Source of the DNA: JAUWKC01 sp035529895
GTDB lineage: Bacteria; Planctomycetota; Phycisphaerae; Sedimentisphaerales; Anaerobacaceae
Assembly: GCA_035529895.1 (NCBI GenBank)
Contig: DATKVV010000080.1
Location: 31,783 to 95,782 of the forward strand
Reading direction: 5' to 3'
DNA: 64,000 nucleotides
The notes under the pieces are model-generated. The model saw nothing but the letters and a program-made list of their open reading frames with translations, made no database searches and was not told the origin of the DNA. Below, piece by piece: positions 8,020 to 15,942 of this stretch (position 1 is its first letter; each line of letters begins with the position of its first letter). The translations under genes were made by a program, and so were the position numbers.

Positions 8020-9474
8020 GTGGAAGGTCAGAACTACCTCGGAATCCATATTAGCGATAGCAGCGCCACCGTCGTTTGCACAGACTCGCAAAGCCGGGGC
8101 AAAAATGTTGTCGGCTGCTTCAGTGTCTCTGTCGAAGGCCGGCAGGAACAAAGCGACAATGCCGTCATGTCGGAGCTGGCCCGTCTTATCGCCGAAGGTT
8201 GTGCGCAGAGGAAATTTGGGTTCTCCGAGGTCGCGGTGGCTCTGGATTGTACGATGTTCATGCAGCATACCGTCCACAGCGAGTTCAAGGAGCCCAGGCA
8301 AATAGCTCAGACCGTCAGGTTCGACACTGAGGAAGCTCTTTCCACCGACGTAGCCGATGTTGCGATAGCTTTTAGAATAGCCTCAATCGACGAGACCGGC
8401 TCGAAACTCCGCGTTTTCACCGCCCGGCGGGAAAAGTTGTCGAATATCCTGCTCTCATTGCAGAGTCACAATTTCGACCCGATGACCGTGGAGCCGGACG
8501 TTGACTGTCTGTCAAGGTTTGTCTCGCGAAATGTGTCCTTGCCCGAAGATTCAAGCTCTTTGTTCGGTATGCTTTCGCGGCGCACAGGTTATCTTGTCGG
8601 CTTCAGAAATCCGCAGGAAACACCGGTGGTGCGAACGTTTCTGGTTGGCAAGGTGCAGAACAGAGCGGACCTGCTCGCACGGCAGATACCGGTAACCGCG
8701 GCGATGCTTGGAGGCGACGGGCGCGCGAGCTGTCTTAAGGTTTTCGACTCGACCGGCTCGGTAAACCATCAGCAGCTAAGCGAGAAGCTCGGCGCTGCAG
8801 TCGCCGGCCTCGACCTGACCGAATCTGTCGTAACCGATTCCGATGCCCTGGTCGATTGCGCCGACACCGTGGATTTCGCGATTGCCTGTGGAGCCGCTTT
8901 GGCCCATACCGAGAAAATCCAGGGCGCCAACTTCCGCGACGATTTTATGCCGTATCAGGGCAAAAAGATGCGGCTGCAAAAAACGGTCAAGTTCCTCAGT
9001 GTGTCGTTGAGCATTCTAATCATTGCTCTCGGAATATACGTTACATCGCAATTGCTTCAAAAAAATCAGTACCTGAATCGCTTGCGCGCCAAGTTCCAGC
9101 CTGACTACTCGGCTGTCATGTCCGGACAGAAGCTTCGGGGTTCGATGAAGGAGGCTGTAAGAAAACTTGAGAGTGTATCAAGGCGAATCAAAAGCGAGAA
9201 AGAGGGACTTATCAGCGAGGAGGACCTGTCGGCAAGATTGAGACTTGTGCTCGAGGCCTTCAACAAGTGCGCCGAACAGACAAGATTGAATATCGACAGT
9301 ATCTCCATCACGTCCAAAACCGTCCGTATATCCGGCGATACGTCCAGCCGAAGGAATACGCTGACGCTGCGCAGAGCGCTGGCCGAAACTAAACTCGGAA
9401 GCCTGCACGAAAACTTTGAACGAACGAAGGGCGGGCGTGAAGGTTTCAAGATAACAATTGAACTGGGCAAATAG
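8020..9474 (+). CDS. gspL: GspL/PilM-like assembly platform protein
   Basis: About 484 residues in the gspL position. I choose GTG 8020 because AGGAG at 8005-8009 is ten bases ahead; TTG 8011 is only one base away from it. The first ~300 residues have an actin-like PilM/GspL cytoplasmic fold (opening YLGIHISDSSATVVC). One transmembrane segment lies at about 324-346 (SVSLSILIIALGIYV), followed by a periplasmic ferredoxin-like domain. This matches the bitopic GspL that anchors GspE through its cytoplasmic part. Sequence is divergent; the assignment leans on topology, length and order. Confidence 0.8.
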   Translation: MEGQNYLGIHISDSSATVVCTDSQSRGKNVVGCFSVSVEGRQEQSDNAVMSELARLIAEGCAQRKFGFSEVAVALDCTMFMQHTVHSEFKEPRQIAQTVRFDTEEALSTDVADVAIAFRIASIDETGSKLRVFTARREKLSNILLSLQSHNFDPMTVEPDVDCLSRFVSRNVSLPEDSSSLFGMLSRRTGYLVGFRNPQETPVVRTFLVGKVQNRADLLARQIPVTAAMLGGDGRASCLKVFDSTGSVNHQQLSEKLGAAVAGLDLTESVVTDSDALVDCADTVDFAIACGAALAHTEKIQGANFRDDFMPYQGKKMRLQKTVKFLSVSLSILIIALGIYVTSQLLQKNQYLNRLRAKFQPDYSAVMSGQKLRGSMKEAVRKLESVSRRIKSEKEGLISEEDLSARLRLVLEAFNKCAEQTRLNIDSISITSKTVRISGDTSSRRNTLTLRRALAETKLGSLHENFERTKGGREGFKITIELGK

Positions 9475-9489
9475 TGGAGTAAGAACTTG

Positions 9490-9987
9490 ATGAAGGATGC
9501 ATACAAGAATCCAATGCTGTATTACGTACTCGTTCCGGTTTTGTTAGCCCTGTGGCCGATATTGGTCTGGGCGGTGTATCTGCCAAAGGCGGAGGCCGGA
9601 TTCAAGGACGATAAAGGCCAGTACGAAAAGGCCGAGAAAACGATTACCGAGATTCTGACTCTTGCGCCTGACCGCCTGGTTTCCGTCGATGCAAAGGGGG
9701 CTGCCGCGCAATTCGAGTATGCCGCTGAGGTCGACAAGGTTGCCCGTTTGTGCAACATATCGTCCGGCGTTGAACTCAGCTCGAAGCCTATCAGAGTTAC
9801 CAAGGGGCAAAAAAGCCAGAACTGTCATGTCGTTCTAAAGGAAATTGAAATAGCAACATTTGCAAAATTCCTCTCCACGCTCCAGCTTCGCTGGCCAAAT
9901 CTGCAGTGTGAGACTATGACGCTCACCAAGAAGAAAGGCCTGCCCGATGCGTGGAAGGTGGATCTCGACTTCAAGTATTACTATTGA
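9490..9987 (+). CDS. gspM: GspM-like bitopic protein
   Basis: About 165 residues. ATG 9490 is preferred to the overlapping TTG 9487; GGAG at 9476-9479 is ten bases ahead. A short cytoplasmic tail is followed by one membrane helix (VLVPVLLALWPILVWAVYL), a helical linker and a small alpha/beta periplasmic domain, the architecture of GspM/PilO, partner of GspL. Sequence similarity is weak, as is normal for GspM, so position after gspL is the main evidence. This is the last recognisable secretion gene; a long non-coding spacer follows. Confidence 0.72.
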   Translation: MKDAYKNPMLYYVLVPVLLALWPILVWAVYLPKAEAGFKDDKGQYEKAEKTITEILTLAPDRLVSVDAKGAAAQFEYAAEVDKVARLCNISSGVELSSKPIRVTKGQKSQNCHVVLKEIEIATFAKFLSTLQLRWPNLQCETMTLTKKKGLPDAWKVDLDFKYYY

Positions 9988-10069
9988 CAAGACCCGCAGC
10001 AGTGTTGACCTGCCGCCGATAATACCCTTGAGTATTTCCCTTTTTGTAATTTGGAAAAATTCCGGGCAT

Positions 10070-10084
10070 CACTATATATTGTAT
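10070..10084 (+). repeat. Left arm of perfect 15-bp inverted repeat
   Basis: CACTATATATTGTAT. Its exact reverse complement is at 10315-10329. Either the ends of a ~260-base non-coding element or paired regulator sites. No flanking duplication is visible. Confidence 0.75.
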
Positions 10085-10240
10085 ATTACCCAAATTGCCC
10101 AGACGGACCGATGTGAGCAGTCTTTCTTGCCAACAGAGGCATTTCTGCATCGTGGTTCTTAGCACTAATAGGCCCTATTCGACCTCCAGGCGGACCTAAC
10201 TTTAGTTTTTGAAGCAGCTAAGATAAAACCCGAACTTTTC

Positions 10241-10269
10241 TAAAGTTTTTAAGTCTTTTCTGTCGATAC
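10241..10269 (+). promoter_or_regulatory. Weak sigma-28-like promoter candidate
   Basis: TAAAGTTT at 10241-10248 matches the -35 element of flagellar sigma-28 promoters exactly. GTCGATAC at 10262-10269 matches the -10 (GCCGATAA) in six of eight positions. The spacer is 13 bases instead of 11, which weakens it. The candidate is of interest only because the next gene encodes a FlgM-like protein. Confidence 0.22.
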
Positions 10270-10314
10270 CAACACTGTGAAGCTGTTTCGGGCCTCAGAA
10301 GGGATTTAGGGGGC

Positions 10315-10329
10315 ATACAATATATAGTG
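10315..10329 (-). repeat. Right arm of perfect 15-bp inverted repeat
   Basis: ATACAATATATAGTG on the plus strand, exact reverse complement of 10070-10084. It ends 22 bases before the upstream start candidate of the FlgM-like gene, so it could overlap that gene's control region. Confidence 0.75.
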
Positions 10330-10351
10330 CCTGTGGCTTTCGGACGGGAAT

Positions 10352-10675
10352 ATGGATATTTTCGCTCGTGGCTGGTCCAACAAGGTAGTTGAGATGTCAA
10401 ATCTTGATTCCGACAGCCGTCTTGAAGGTTGTAATAGAAGGGGGGAACCTATAAATCAGAACCAGGCATCAGATGAGGATTTGCTTATGGAGCAAATCCT
10501 CGAGAATATCAATACCACGCCTATAGGCCAGGTGTTAAAGAGGATTGCTTCACTGCCGGAGGTCCGTAAGGAGAAAGTCCTGGACGTTCGCCGCCGGCTT
10601 ACTGAGGGCAATTACAATCTTAATGAGCGATTGGATATTGCTCTCGATAGAGTTCTTGAAGACCTTACTGCGTAA
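10352..10675 (+). CDS. FlgM-like anti-sigma factor
   Basis: 107 residues. The C-terminal third (EVRKEKVLDVRRRLTEGNYN then LNERLDIALDRVLEDL) has the pattern of the FlgM anti-sigma-28 domain: a basic helix, 'I/V-R..L..G.Y', then a second helix. The N-terminal part is polar and probably disordered, also as in FlgM. ATG 10394 (giving MSNLDSDS) is an alternative start. No flagellar genes are nearby, so the target sigma factor is unknown; it may regulate another sigma factor of the family. Stand-alone location after a secretion operon is unusual. Confidence 0.62.
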   Translation: MDIFARGWSNKVVEMSNLDSDSRLEGCNRRGEPINQNQASDEDLLMEQILENINTTPIGQVLKRIASLPEVRKEKVLDVRRRLTEGNYNLNERLDIALDRVLEDLTA

Positions 10676-10695
10676 GGACGCAAAAAGACCTGTTA

Positions 10696-10717
10696 ACCAT
10701 CAGGATGGTGCGTTTTT
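10696..10717 (+). terminator. Possible terminator after the FlgM-like gene
   Basis: Stem ACCAT/ATGGT with a four-base loop (10696-10709), three bases, then TTTTT at 10713-10717. The stem is only five pairs, so it is weak, but it lies 20 bases after a stop codon between convergent genes. Confidence 0.35.
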
Positions 10718-10895
10718 CCCCTGCGCCGCTCGATACATATCCGGCGCCGGCAGTTTAGCTTTGGCCAAAACCGATTGCGGGCACGGTCGTTTCCCCGCGG
10801 GTTTTGCATCCGGATTGATTTTTGGGGCGCCCGTTTTGACTTTTCACAGGAAGCCCCGGAGAATGCCTTTTGGCGGACCCGAAAAACCGTCTTCG

Positions 10896-11336
10896 TTACG
10901 AGACTATATCAGGAACGTCATCGTCCGGCTCATCCATCTCTATCGGCTTATAACCGGGCTGTTTTGACTTTTCCAACTCGTCTTTGAAGGCCGTAATAAC
11001 TTTTTCCTGAATCCTCCGCCTGCATTCTGCGTTGATTGGATGGGCGATGTCGGCATGCAGCTTCATTCTGCCTTTGAAGTCTTTCTTCGCCCGGTTCTCT
11101 GAAAGGGCTGCTCCGCAATTATTGCAGTATTTTGCCCTCAGATGGTTCTTGCCTCCGCATTTGTCGCAATGGTCGCTCATTTTCCTGGAGGGCATTGCAA
11201 CAAAATAACCGCCCGTGCCTTCGATCACCTTGATGTCGCGAACCACAAACTCGTTGTCCATCGTTATTGAGCAGAAAGCCTTCAACCTGTCATCTTTGTT
11301 GTTTACTAATTTGACTCTAACCTCACTGATTTCCAT
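10896..11336 (-). CDS. spoVG: SpoVG-family protein with inserted zinc ribbon
   Basis: 146 residues against the family's usual 85-100. SpoVG is a small site-specific nucleic-acid-binding regulator. The N-terminal half is a textbook SpoVG: MEISEVRVKLVN, then AFCSITMDNEFVVRDIKVIEG, GYFVAMPSRK. The family's C-terminal motif DIAHPIN and its helix follow at 96-120. Between them, where ordinary SpoVG has a short variable loop, residues 51-93 carry an inserted zinc ribbon, C57-x2-C60 and C71-x2-C74. An acidic tail ends the protein. It lies 22 bases downstream of ispE on the same strand, a neighbourhood also known in Firmicutes. The finger may add RNA or DNA binding; this is inference. Confidence 0.9.
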   Translation of the reverse strand: MEISEVRVKLVNNKDDRLKAFCSITMDNEFVVRDIKVIEGTGGYFVAMPSRKMSDHCDKCGGKNHLRAKYCNNCGAALSENRAKKDFKGRMKLHADIAHPINAECRRRIQEKVITAFKDELEKSKQPGYKPIEMDEPDDDVPDIVS

Positions 11337-11358
11337 ATTCTTTGCCTCGCTTAAAAGT

Positions 11359-12261
11359 TCACCATCTATTGTTGCTCACAATAACGCTCTTGCAATCGAC
11401 CTTTTCCTCAAGTTTGCGCCTGTTTTCTTCAGCGTTTTGTCTGTCGGATACGTCTGCAAGCCAAAACAAAGTTGAACCGCTACCGCTCAGGCATACCGGC
11501 CTGATACCTAACGATTCAATTCTATCCTTGAACTCACCAAGCTCTTTATAAAATCCGAAACAACTTGTTTCGAGCATATTTGCGCACATTCCACAGACTA
11601 AATCAATTCTGTTTTTTTCCATAAGATTCTTTATTTTGGCGCTGAGCCGCTCATAGATGGTCCAATCATGCTTGTAGTTAGCGTAAACCTTTTTTGTAGA
11701 AACACTTACGTCCGGCATAATCAATAGGGCGCAAAAATTAAAATTTTCACCCAATTTCTCAATTCTTTCGCCTCGGCCGGTGCAAAAGGCCAACGGCCCA
11801 TTCATAAAGAACGCCGCATCGCTGCCTAACCCGGCTGCCAGTCTGCTGAGCGTCTCGCTGTCAATGGCTAATTGCAGGAATCTGTTTACCCCCATAAGGG
11901 CTGCCGCTGCATCGCTGCTCGCCGAGCCTAATCCCGAGCCGGCCGGAATGTTCTTTGTCAGAGTAATCTTTATATCGGCCCGTGACCCGCAGTGGTCCAG
12001 GAGCATTTCACAGGCTTTGTAAACAAGATTATTTTTCCCGTCGGGAGCCCAGCACGGCCCCCTGCAGGCAAGTTCAATGCCGGGCCTTCGGCCCTGCTCA
12101 ATGAGAATTTCATCGAACAAATCCACCTTGGCCATTATCGTTTCCAATTCATGGAAACCATCCTCGCGTTTGCCCGCTATAAGCAGACTCAGGTTTATCT
12201 TGGCAGGGGCTCGTACCAACAATCCATCACCAACGGCACTGAACTGTTCTTTCTGAACCAT
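11359..12261 (-). CDS. ispE: 4-diphosphocytidyl-2-C-methyl-D-erythritol kinase IspE
   Basis: 300-residue GHMP kinase of the MEP isoprenoid pathway: phosphorylates CDP-methylerythritol at the 2-hydroxyl. Diagnostic motifs are RAPAKINLSL near the N terminus, the glycine-rich ATP loop NIPAGSGLGSASSDAAAAL, and a C-terminal SGSGSTLFWL (motif III). Length fits the family. The first codons (MVQKEQFSAVGDG) precede the core by ~13 residues. It is the upstream gene of an ispE-spoVG pair. A polyprenyl synthase at 37320 uses the pathway's end products. Confidence 0.96.
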   Translation of the reverse strand: MVQKEQFSAVGDGLLVRAPAKINLSLLIAGKREDGFHELETIMAKVDLFDEILIEQGRRPGIELACRGPCWAPDGKNNLVYKACEMLLDHCGSRADIKITLTKNIPAGSGLGSASSDAAAALMGVNRFLQLAIDSETLSRLAAGLGSDAAFFMNGPLAFCTGRGERIEKLGENFNFCALLIMPDVSVSTKKVYANYKHDWTIYERLSAKIKNLMEKNRIDLVCGMCANMLETSCFGFYKELGEFKDRIESLGIRPVCLSGSGSTLFWLADVSDRQNAEENRRKLEEKVDCKSVIVSNNRW

Positions 12262-12375
12262 CGCGACTTTTCGGCGCTACCTCTCTTGATGTATAAGCAC
12301 CACTGCACGGATTTGTCCATTGACATTATAACACATTGTCCTTACCCTGATTACAAAAATTATTCTGGTGACCTA

Positions 12376-13023
12376 ATGGATAATACTTCCGCGCAACCAC
12401 CTCAACCCGCGCAGGTTGCCTGGTGGCACTGGCACAGGCGCCTGTATAATTGGGTTATTCATTTTGCCGATACGGGGCACGGCGCGACAGCTCTTTTTTG
12501 TTTGAGTTTTGCCGAATCCAGTTTTTTCCCTGTACCGCCGGACGTATTGCTTGGACCGCTCGCACTTGGGGCGCCAAGAAAATGGTTTAGGTTCGCTTTT
12601 GCCTGTTCAATAGCGTCGGTACTCGGTGGGATTCTCGGTTACTGTATCGGCGTGTTTCTCTGGCAGTCGATAGGACAGTGGGTTTTTGCTCATTTTGCCT
12701 GGGCCAAAATAACCCCTGAGAATTTCGCGAAGTTCCGGCTCTGGTACGACAAATGGGATTTTTGGGTGGTCTTCGTTTGTGGATTCACCCCTTTGCCATA
12801 TAAGGTTTGTACAATCTCGGCGGGCGTGGCCAGAATCAGTTTTATTGGCTTTCTCATAGCCTCGACTGTTAGTCGGTCGGCAAGGTTTTTCATGGTGGCC
12901 GGCCTTATGGGCTGGAAAGGCGAAAAAATCAGACCCGTGATTGAGAAATACTTCAACTGGTTTTCGCTGGCTTTTGCCGCGCTCTTGATTGGCGGTTTTC
13001 TTGTGATAAAATGGATCCGTTGA
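12376..13023 (+). CDS. YqaA/DedA-family (VTT domain) membrane protein
   Basis: About 215 residues from ATG 12376; the frame is open further upstream but that part is antisense to ispE and has no ribosome site. Residues 40-200 hold a VTT (SNARE-associated) domain: SFAESSFFPVPPDVLLGPLALG with re-entrant-type helix, then GGILGYCIGVFLW, FTPLPYKVCTISAGVA and a closing helix. The Pro-rich re-entrant motifs are closest to the YqaA subgroup. DedA-family proteins are thought to act in lipid scrambling or proton-coupled envelope transport; the specific role here is not known. It is followed 19 bases later by the AMMECR1 gene. Confidence 0.85.
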   Translation: MDNTSAQPPQPAQVAWWHWHRRLYNWVIHFADTGHGATALFCLSFAESSFFPVPPDVLLGPLALGAPRKWFRFAFACSIASVLGGILGYCIGVFLWQSIGQWVFAHFAWAKITPENFAKFRLWYDKWDFWVVFVCGFTPLPYKVCTISAGVARISFIGFLIASTVSRSARFFMVAGLMGWKGEKIRPVIEKYFNWFSLAFAALLIGGFLVIKWIR

Positions 13024-13042
13024 ATGTCGGCGGGGAGTGCTT

Positions 13043-13603
13043 ATGGACGATAAACAAAAACAAACGCTTCTCAAGATGGCCCGCGACACGGTTGAGGCGG
13101 TTGTCACCGGAGGTTCGAGTCCAGGGCCCCAATCAGATGATCCTGAGCTGAATGCGCATTGTGGCTGCTTCGTCACATTGAAGAATCACGGCCGATTGCG
13201 GGGTTGCATCGGTCAATTTACCTCCGACCTGCCCTTGATTGGTCTGATTGTTGAAATGGCAAAGGCCTCCACCGCCGGCGACCCGCGTTTCCTCGGCGAC
13301 CCGATAACCGTCAGGGAGTTAAAGCAGTTGGATATCGAGATATCTGTGCTCTCGCCGCTGAAGCGCACGAATGACCCGTTGAGTCTGCGCCTCGGAGTCG
13401 ACGGCATCTACATAAAGAGGGGCTGTACGGCGGGTTGTTTTCTGCCTCAGGTTGCAACCGAGACCGGCTGGAGCAAAGAGCAATTTCTTTCTTACTGCTG
13501 CGCCCACAAGGCGGGTCTGCCTGCTGACGCCTGGAAAGACCCCGAAACCGAGGTCTATCTTTTCACTGCCGAGGTATTCGGTTCACCGTTCAAAGATATT
13601 TAA
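13043..13603 (+). CDS. AMMECR1-domain protein (AmmeMemoRadiSam protein A)
   Basis: About 186 residues. ATG 13043 follows GGGGAG at 13032-13037. The AMMECR1 domain is intact: the strictly conserved LRGCIGQF in the N-terminal part, FVTLKNHGRLRG, ASTAGDPRF, LDIEISVLSPL, and the motif GCFLPQVATETGW. In many bacteria this domain is encoded with a Memo-like protein and a radical SAM enzyme; neither is adjacent here, so it is a stand-alone copy in this window. Its biochemical role is not established. Confidence 0.93.
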   Translation: MDDKQKQTLLKMARDTVEAVVTGGSSPGPQSDDPELNAHCGCFVTLKNHGRLRGCIGQFTSDLPLIGLIVEMAKASTAGDPRFLGDPITVRELKQLDIEISVLSPLKRTNDPLSLRLGVDGIYIKRGCTAGCFLPQVATETGWSKEQFLSYCCAHKAGLPADAWKDPETEVYLFTAEVFGSPFKDI

Positions 13604-14019
13604 GCAGCCGGTGAACTCTTTCCTGTTTTGTCCTTAGCGCATCCGAATCACAAAGGACTCATCTTGGGCGGTATTTTCCAACATCCGCAGAAAATCTGTA
13701 TTTGGGCGCGTTAAAAAACTTTTTGCAGCCTGTTTTGCTCTTCTTCAATTGGGGCATTCCCTGATAGCAAAAGTAGGTTAAATTCCTACAAAAGAAACAG
13801 GCTCAGTCCCGATTGACCGGACCTGCCTTTGGAAATAGCCTTTTAGCAGTATGGCCTTGTAACTTGCGACTGAAGCTTAAGTCACAAATATGTGATTGTG
13901 ACTGATTTTAACGGATTCGTGTTGAAAGGGCGGGTATGGAGAAATTATGGAAGTGTGAGTGGCGCGGTTGTTCAAAAGAAGGCTTTTTGGGTGATTCAAA
14001 GAGAAAGGAGCACAGCAAG
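13604..14019. other. Spacer upstream of the DUF11 lipoprotein
   Basis: No gene is supported, although the DUF11 reading frame is open back to 13936. It contains a small hairpin (GTAGG/CCTAC at 13773-13789) and a larger dyad at 13880-13903 that may be an operator. No convincing sigma-70 promoter was found. Confidence 0.45.
13880..13903. promoter_or_regulatory. Dyad-symmetric operator candidate
   Basis: AGTCACA at 13880-13886 and TGTGACT at 13897-13903 form a perfect seven-base inverted repeat with a ten-base centre. An inner overlapping dyad TCACA-N4-TGTGA spans 13882-13895. The nested symmetry resembles a dimeric regulator site; it lies 117 bases ahead of the lipoprotein start. No regulator is identified. 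Confidence 0.35.
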
Positions 14020-15612
14020 ATGAATAAAAGGTTGCTTTTTATACTACTATTTGGGCTCGGTTTGTGTCTGTCAGGGTGCAGTTGTCACACGTGGACGAGT
14101 TTTTGGGGGGGAGACCCTGAAAAGGAATGTATGGACCATTGGCATTGGGGACAGAAAACGGCGGCTGCGCCGGCTCCGGTCAGGCCCGTGGCCGTCAATC
14201 CTTGCGCGGCGCCCACAATGTTGAAGAGCACACAGACGGCGGAAATGGGGGCAAGTGCCGTTCGTTTGGAGAAAATGGTGCCTGAAGAAGTTCGAGTTGG
14301 CGAGGCGTTTGACTATGGCATTAAAGTTACAAATTTGACCGACACGGCGCTGGCCAATGTGATGGTTAAAGATTGCGTGCCTGAGAATCTGAAAATCAGA
14401 AGCTCAATGCCGCAAATCACCGAGATGAAAGGCGGCGATGTCCACTGGGCGCTTGGCACGCTCGAGCCGCGGGGGTCCAAGATGATTACTGTCAACGCTG
14501 TCGCCGAGGGAAAAGGTTCTATCTCCAGTTGTGCCGAGGTATTCTATGAGAGTCCTATCTGTGCCAGGATTAATATTGTGGAGCCGCAGCTGCAGTTGGC
14601 CAAGTATGCTCCCGCCGATACGCTCGCGTGCGAACGGATACCTGTCAGGTATGTTCTGACCAATACGGGCACCGGTTATGCGTGCGATATTACAGTGAAG
14701 GATAAGTTACAGGAAGGACTTATGACTGCTGAGGGAAAGTCTGAGTTGATGTTCACACTCGATTCCCTCGGTCCCGGCCAATCGCGCGAGTTTGAAGCAA
14801 TGCTTGACGCCCGCAAGTGCGGCAAGTATGCGAGCAAAGCAATTGCGACTTCTCGCAGCGGCGGTCAGGTGGAATCCGACTTAAGGACAACGAATGTGCG
14901 CGAACCGGTGCTGGCAATAAACCAAAGCTGTCCTGCCGACCAGTACATCGGGCGGCCGTTGACCTATGATATCACGGTTACCAACAAAGGCGATGCAGTT
15001 GCCAAAGACACCATCATACAGGCAAGTGTCCCGGAAGGCATCAAATTCCACAGCGCCACCGCCGGCGGCCAGTTTTCAAGTGCTTCGCCTGGCAAAGTTG
15101 TCTGGAATGTAGGCTCGCTTGAGCCGAGTGCATCAATGAAAGTGAGTATGACTTTCATGGGCGACCGGGCCGGCAGCATCCAAACCACAGCGATGGCGAA
15201 AGCATACTGCGCGGATGACGCTTCCACCTCATGTCGGACCATGGTTTCGGGTATCCCGGCCATATTGCTGGAGGTTATCGACGTTTCCGACCCAATTGAG
15301 GTTGGGCAAAGTGAAATGTATATTATCACTGTAACCAACCAGGGTTCCGCGCCCGACACGAACATCCGGGTGAGCTGTATGCTGGAGGAGAACATGCAGT
15401 ATGTCTCTTCGAGCGGTCCGACTACTGGCTTGGTGGAGGGCAACAAGGTTACTTTTGGCGCGCTGGCTTCTCTTGCGCCAAAGGCTCAGGCAAAGTGGCA
15501 GGTAAACGTAAAGGCCCTTCGGTCCGGCGATGTTCGTTTCAAGACCGTCATTACCAGCGACCAGCTCAGCCGAACGGTCGAAGAAACCGAATCCACAAAT
15601 TTCTACGAATAA
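14020..15612 (+). CDS. DUF11-repeat lipoprotein
   Basis: About 530 residues from ATG 14020, which has AAGGAG at 14005-14010. Lipoprotein signal peptide with lipobox LSGC, acylated Cys at residue 20, then a Cys/Trp-rich linker (CSCHTWTSFWGG). The rest is four tandem Ig-like DUF11 repeats of about 110-120 residues. Each opens with a strand like 'V.VGE...Y.I.VTN.G...A..V...D..PE' and closes with 'W.LG.L.PG.S'; good examples are YDITVTNKGDAVAKDTI and YIITVTNQGSAPDTNI. Such repeats are structural or adhesive surface modules. No enzymatic motif is visible. It stands alone, with long spacers on both sides. Confidence 0.9.
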   Translation: MNKRLLFILLFGLGLCLSGCSCHTWTSFWGGDPEKECMDHWHWGQKTAAAPAPVRPVAVNPCAAPTMLKSTQTAEMGASAVRLEKMVPEEVRVGEAFDYGIKVTNLTDTALANVMVKDCVPENLKIRSSMPQITEMKGGDVHWALGTLEPRGSKMITVNAVAEGKGSISSCAEVFYESPICARINIVEPQLQLAKYAPADTLACERIPVRYVLTNTGTGYACDITVKDKLQEGLMTAEGKSELMFTLDSLGPGQSREFEAMLDARKCGKYASKAIATSRSGGQVESDLRTTNVREPVLAINQSCPADQYIGRPLTYDITVTNKGDAVAKDTIIQASVPEGIKFHSATAGGQFSSASPGKVVWNVGSLEPSASMKVSMTFMGDRAGSIQTTAMAKAYCADDASTSCRTMVSGIPAILLEVIDVSDPIEVGQSEMYIITVTNQGSAPDTNIRVSCMLEENMQYVSSSGPTTGLVEGNKVTFGALASLAPKAQAKWQVNVKALRSGDVRFKTVITSDQLSRTVEETESTNFYE

Positions 15613-15942
15613 GAAATAGGGGTGTGGTCATGTTATTGAGAGTCGCCGAACCCGGCTTCAGATAGCCGCCGACAGGCGGTTTTCGTCACCCTGGAGAGGA
15701 CAGAGTTTAACGCAGCAGCGGCAGGGAGAATTTCAAGCTCCTCAAAGGGCCAAAATTATGCGTCTGCCCTTTATTCTTTAGTGTGACGTAACTCTCGGTC
15801 AGCTAAGGTGTTAGGTTTTAGGCAAGTAGTCAAGGGCTGTGGCGGAGGGGAGAGTTTCTTGCTTTCACCTGCCTGATTTGTTATCCTGACCTCGTATTAG
15901 AAAAATTAACACGAGGTAGGGTGTAACGCCGATTAGTCGTAC
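15613..15942. other. Spacer between the DUF11 and TlpA-like genes
   Basis: No gene seen. It contains a terminator-like hairpin at 15666-15683 and an inverted repeat ACCTCGT/ACGAGGT (15889-15895 and 15911-15917, 15-base loop) that ends 25 bases before the next start and could form a hairpin in its leader. Confidence 0.4.
15666..15683 (+). terminator. Possible terminator after the DUF11 gene
   Basis: CCGCC-GACA-GGCGG stem-loop (15666-15679) followed by four T. The five-pair GC stem and short T run make it plausible but weak; it lies 54 bases after the stop. Confidence 0.4.

Larger units (their letters stand above)
9988..10351. other. Spacer between the gsp operon and the FlgM-like gene
   Basis: No coding region is credible here. 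It contains a perfect 15-base inverted repeat whose two copies are 230 bases apart (annotated separately), and a sigma-28-like promoter candidate. The spacer is AT-richer than the flanking genes. No clear terminator for the gsp operon is visible. Confidence 0.5.

Noticed and set aside
10676..10740. Resemblance to a c-di-GMP riboswitch core (GGACGCAAA, AACCATCAGGATGG)
   Set aside because: The two required tetraloop/receptor hairpins cannot be paired and it lies downstream of a gene between convergent units; a weak terminator explains the hairpin.
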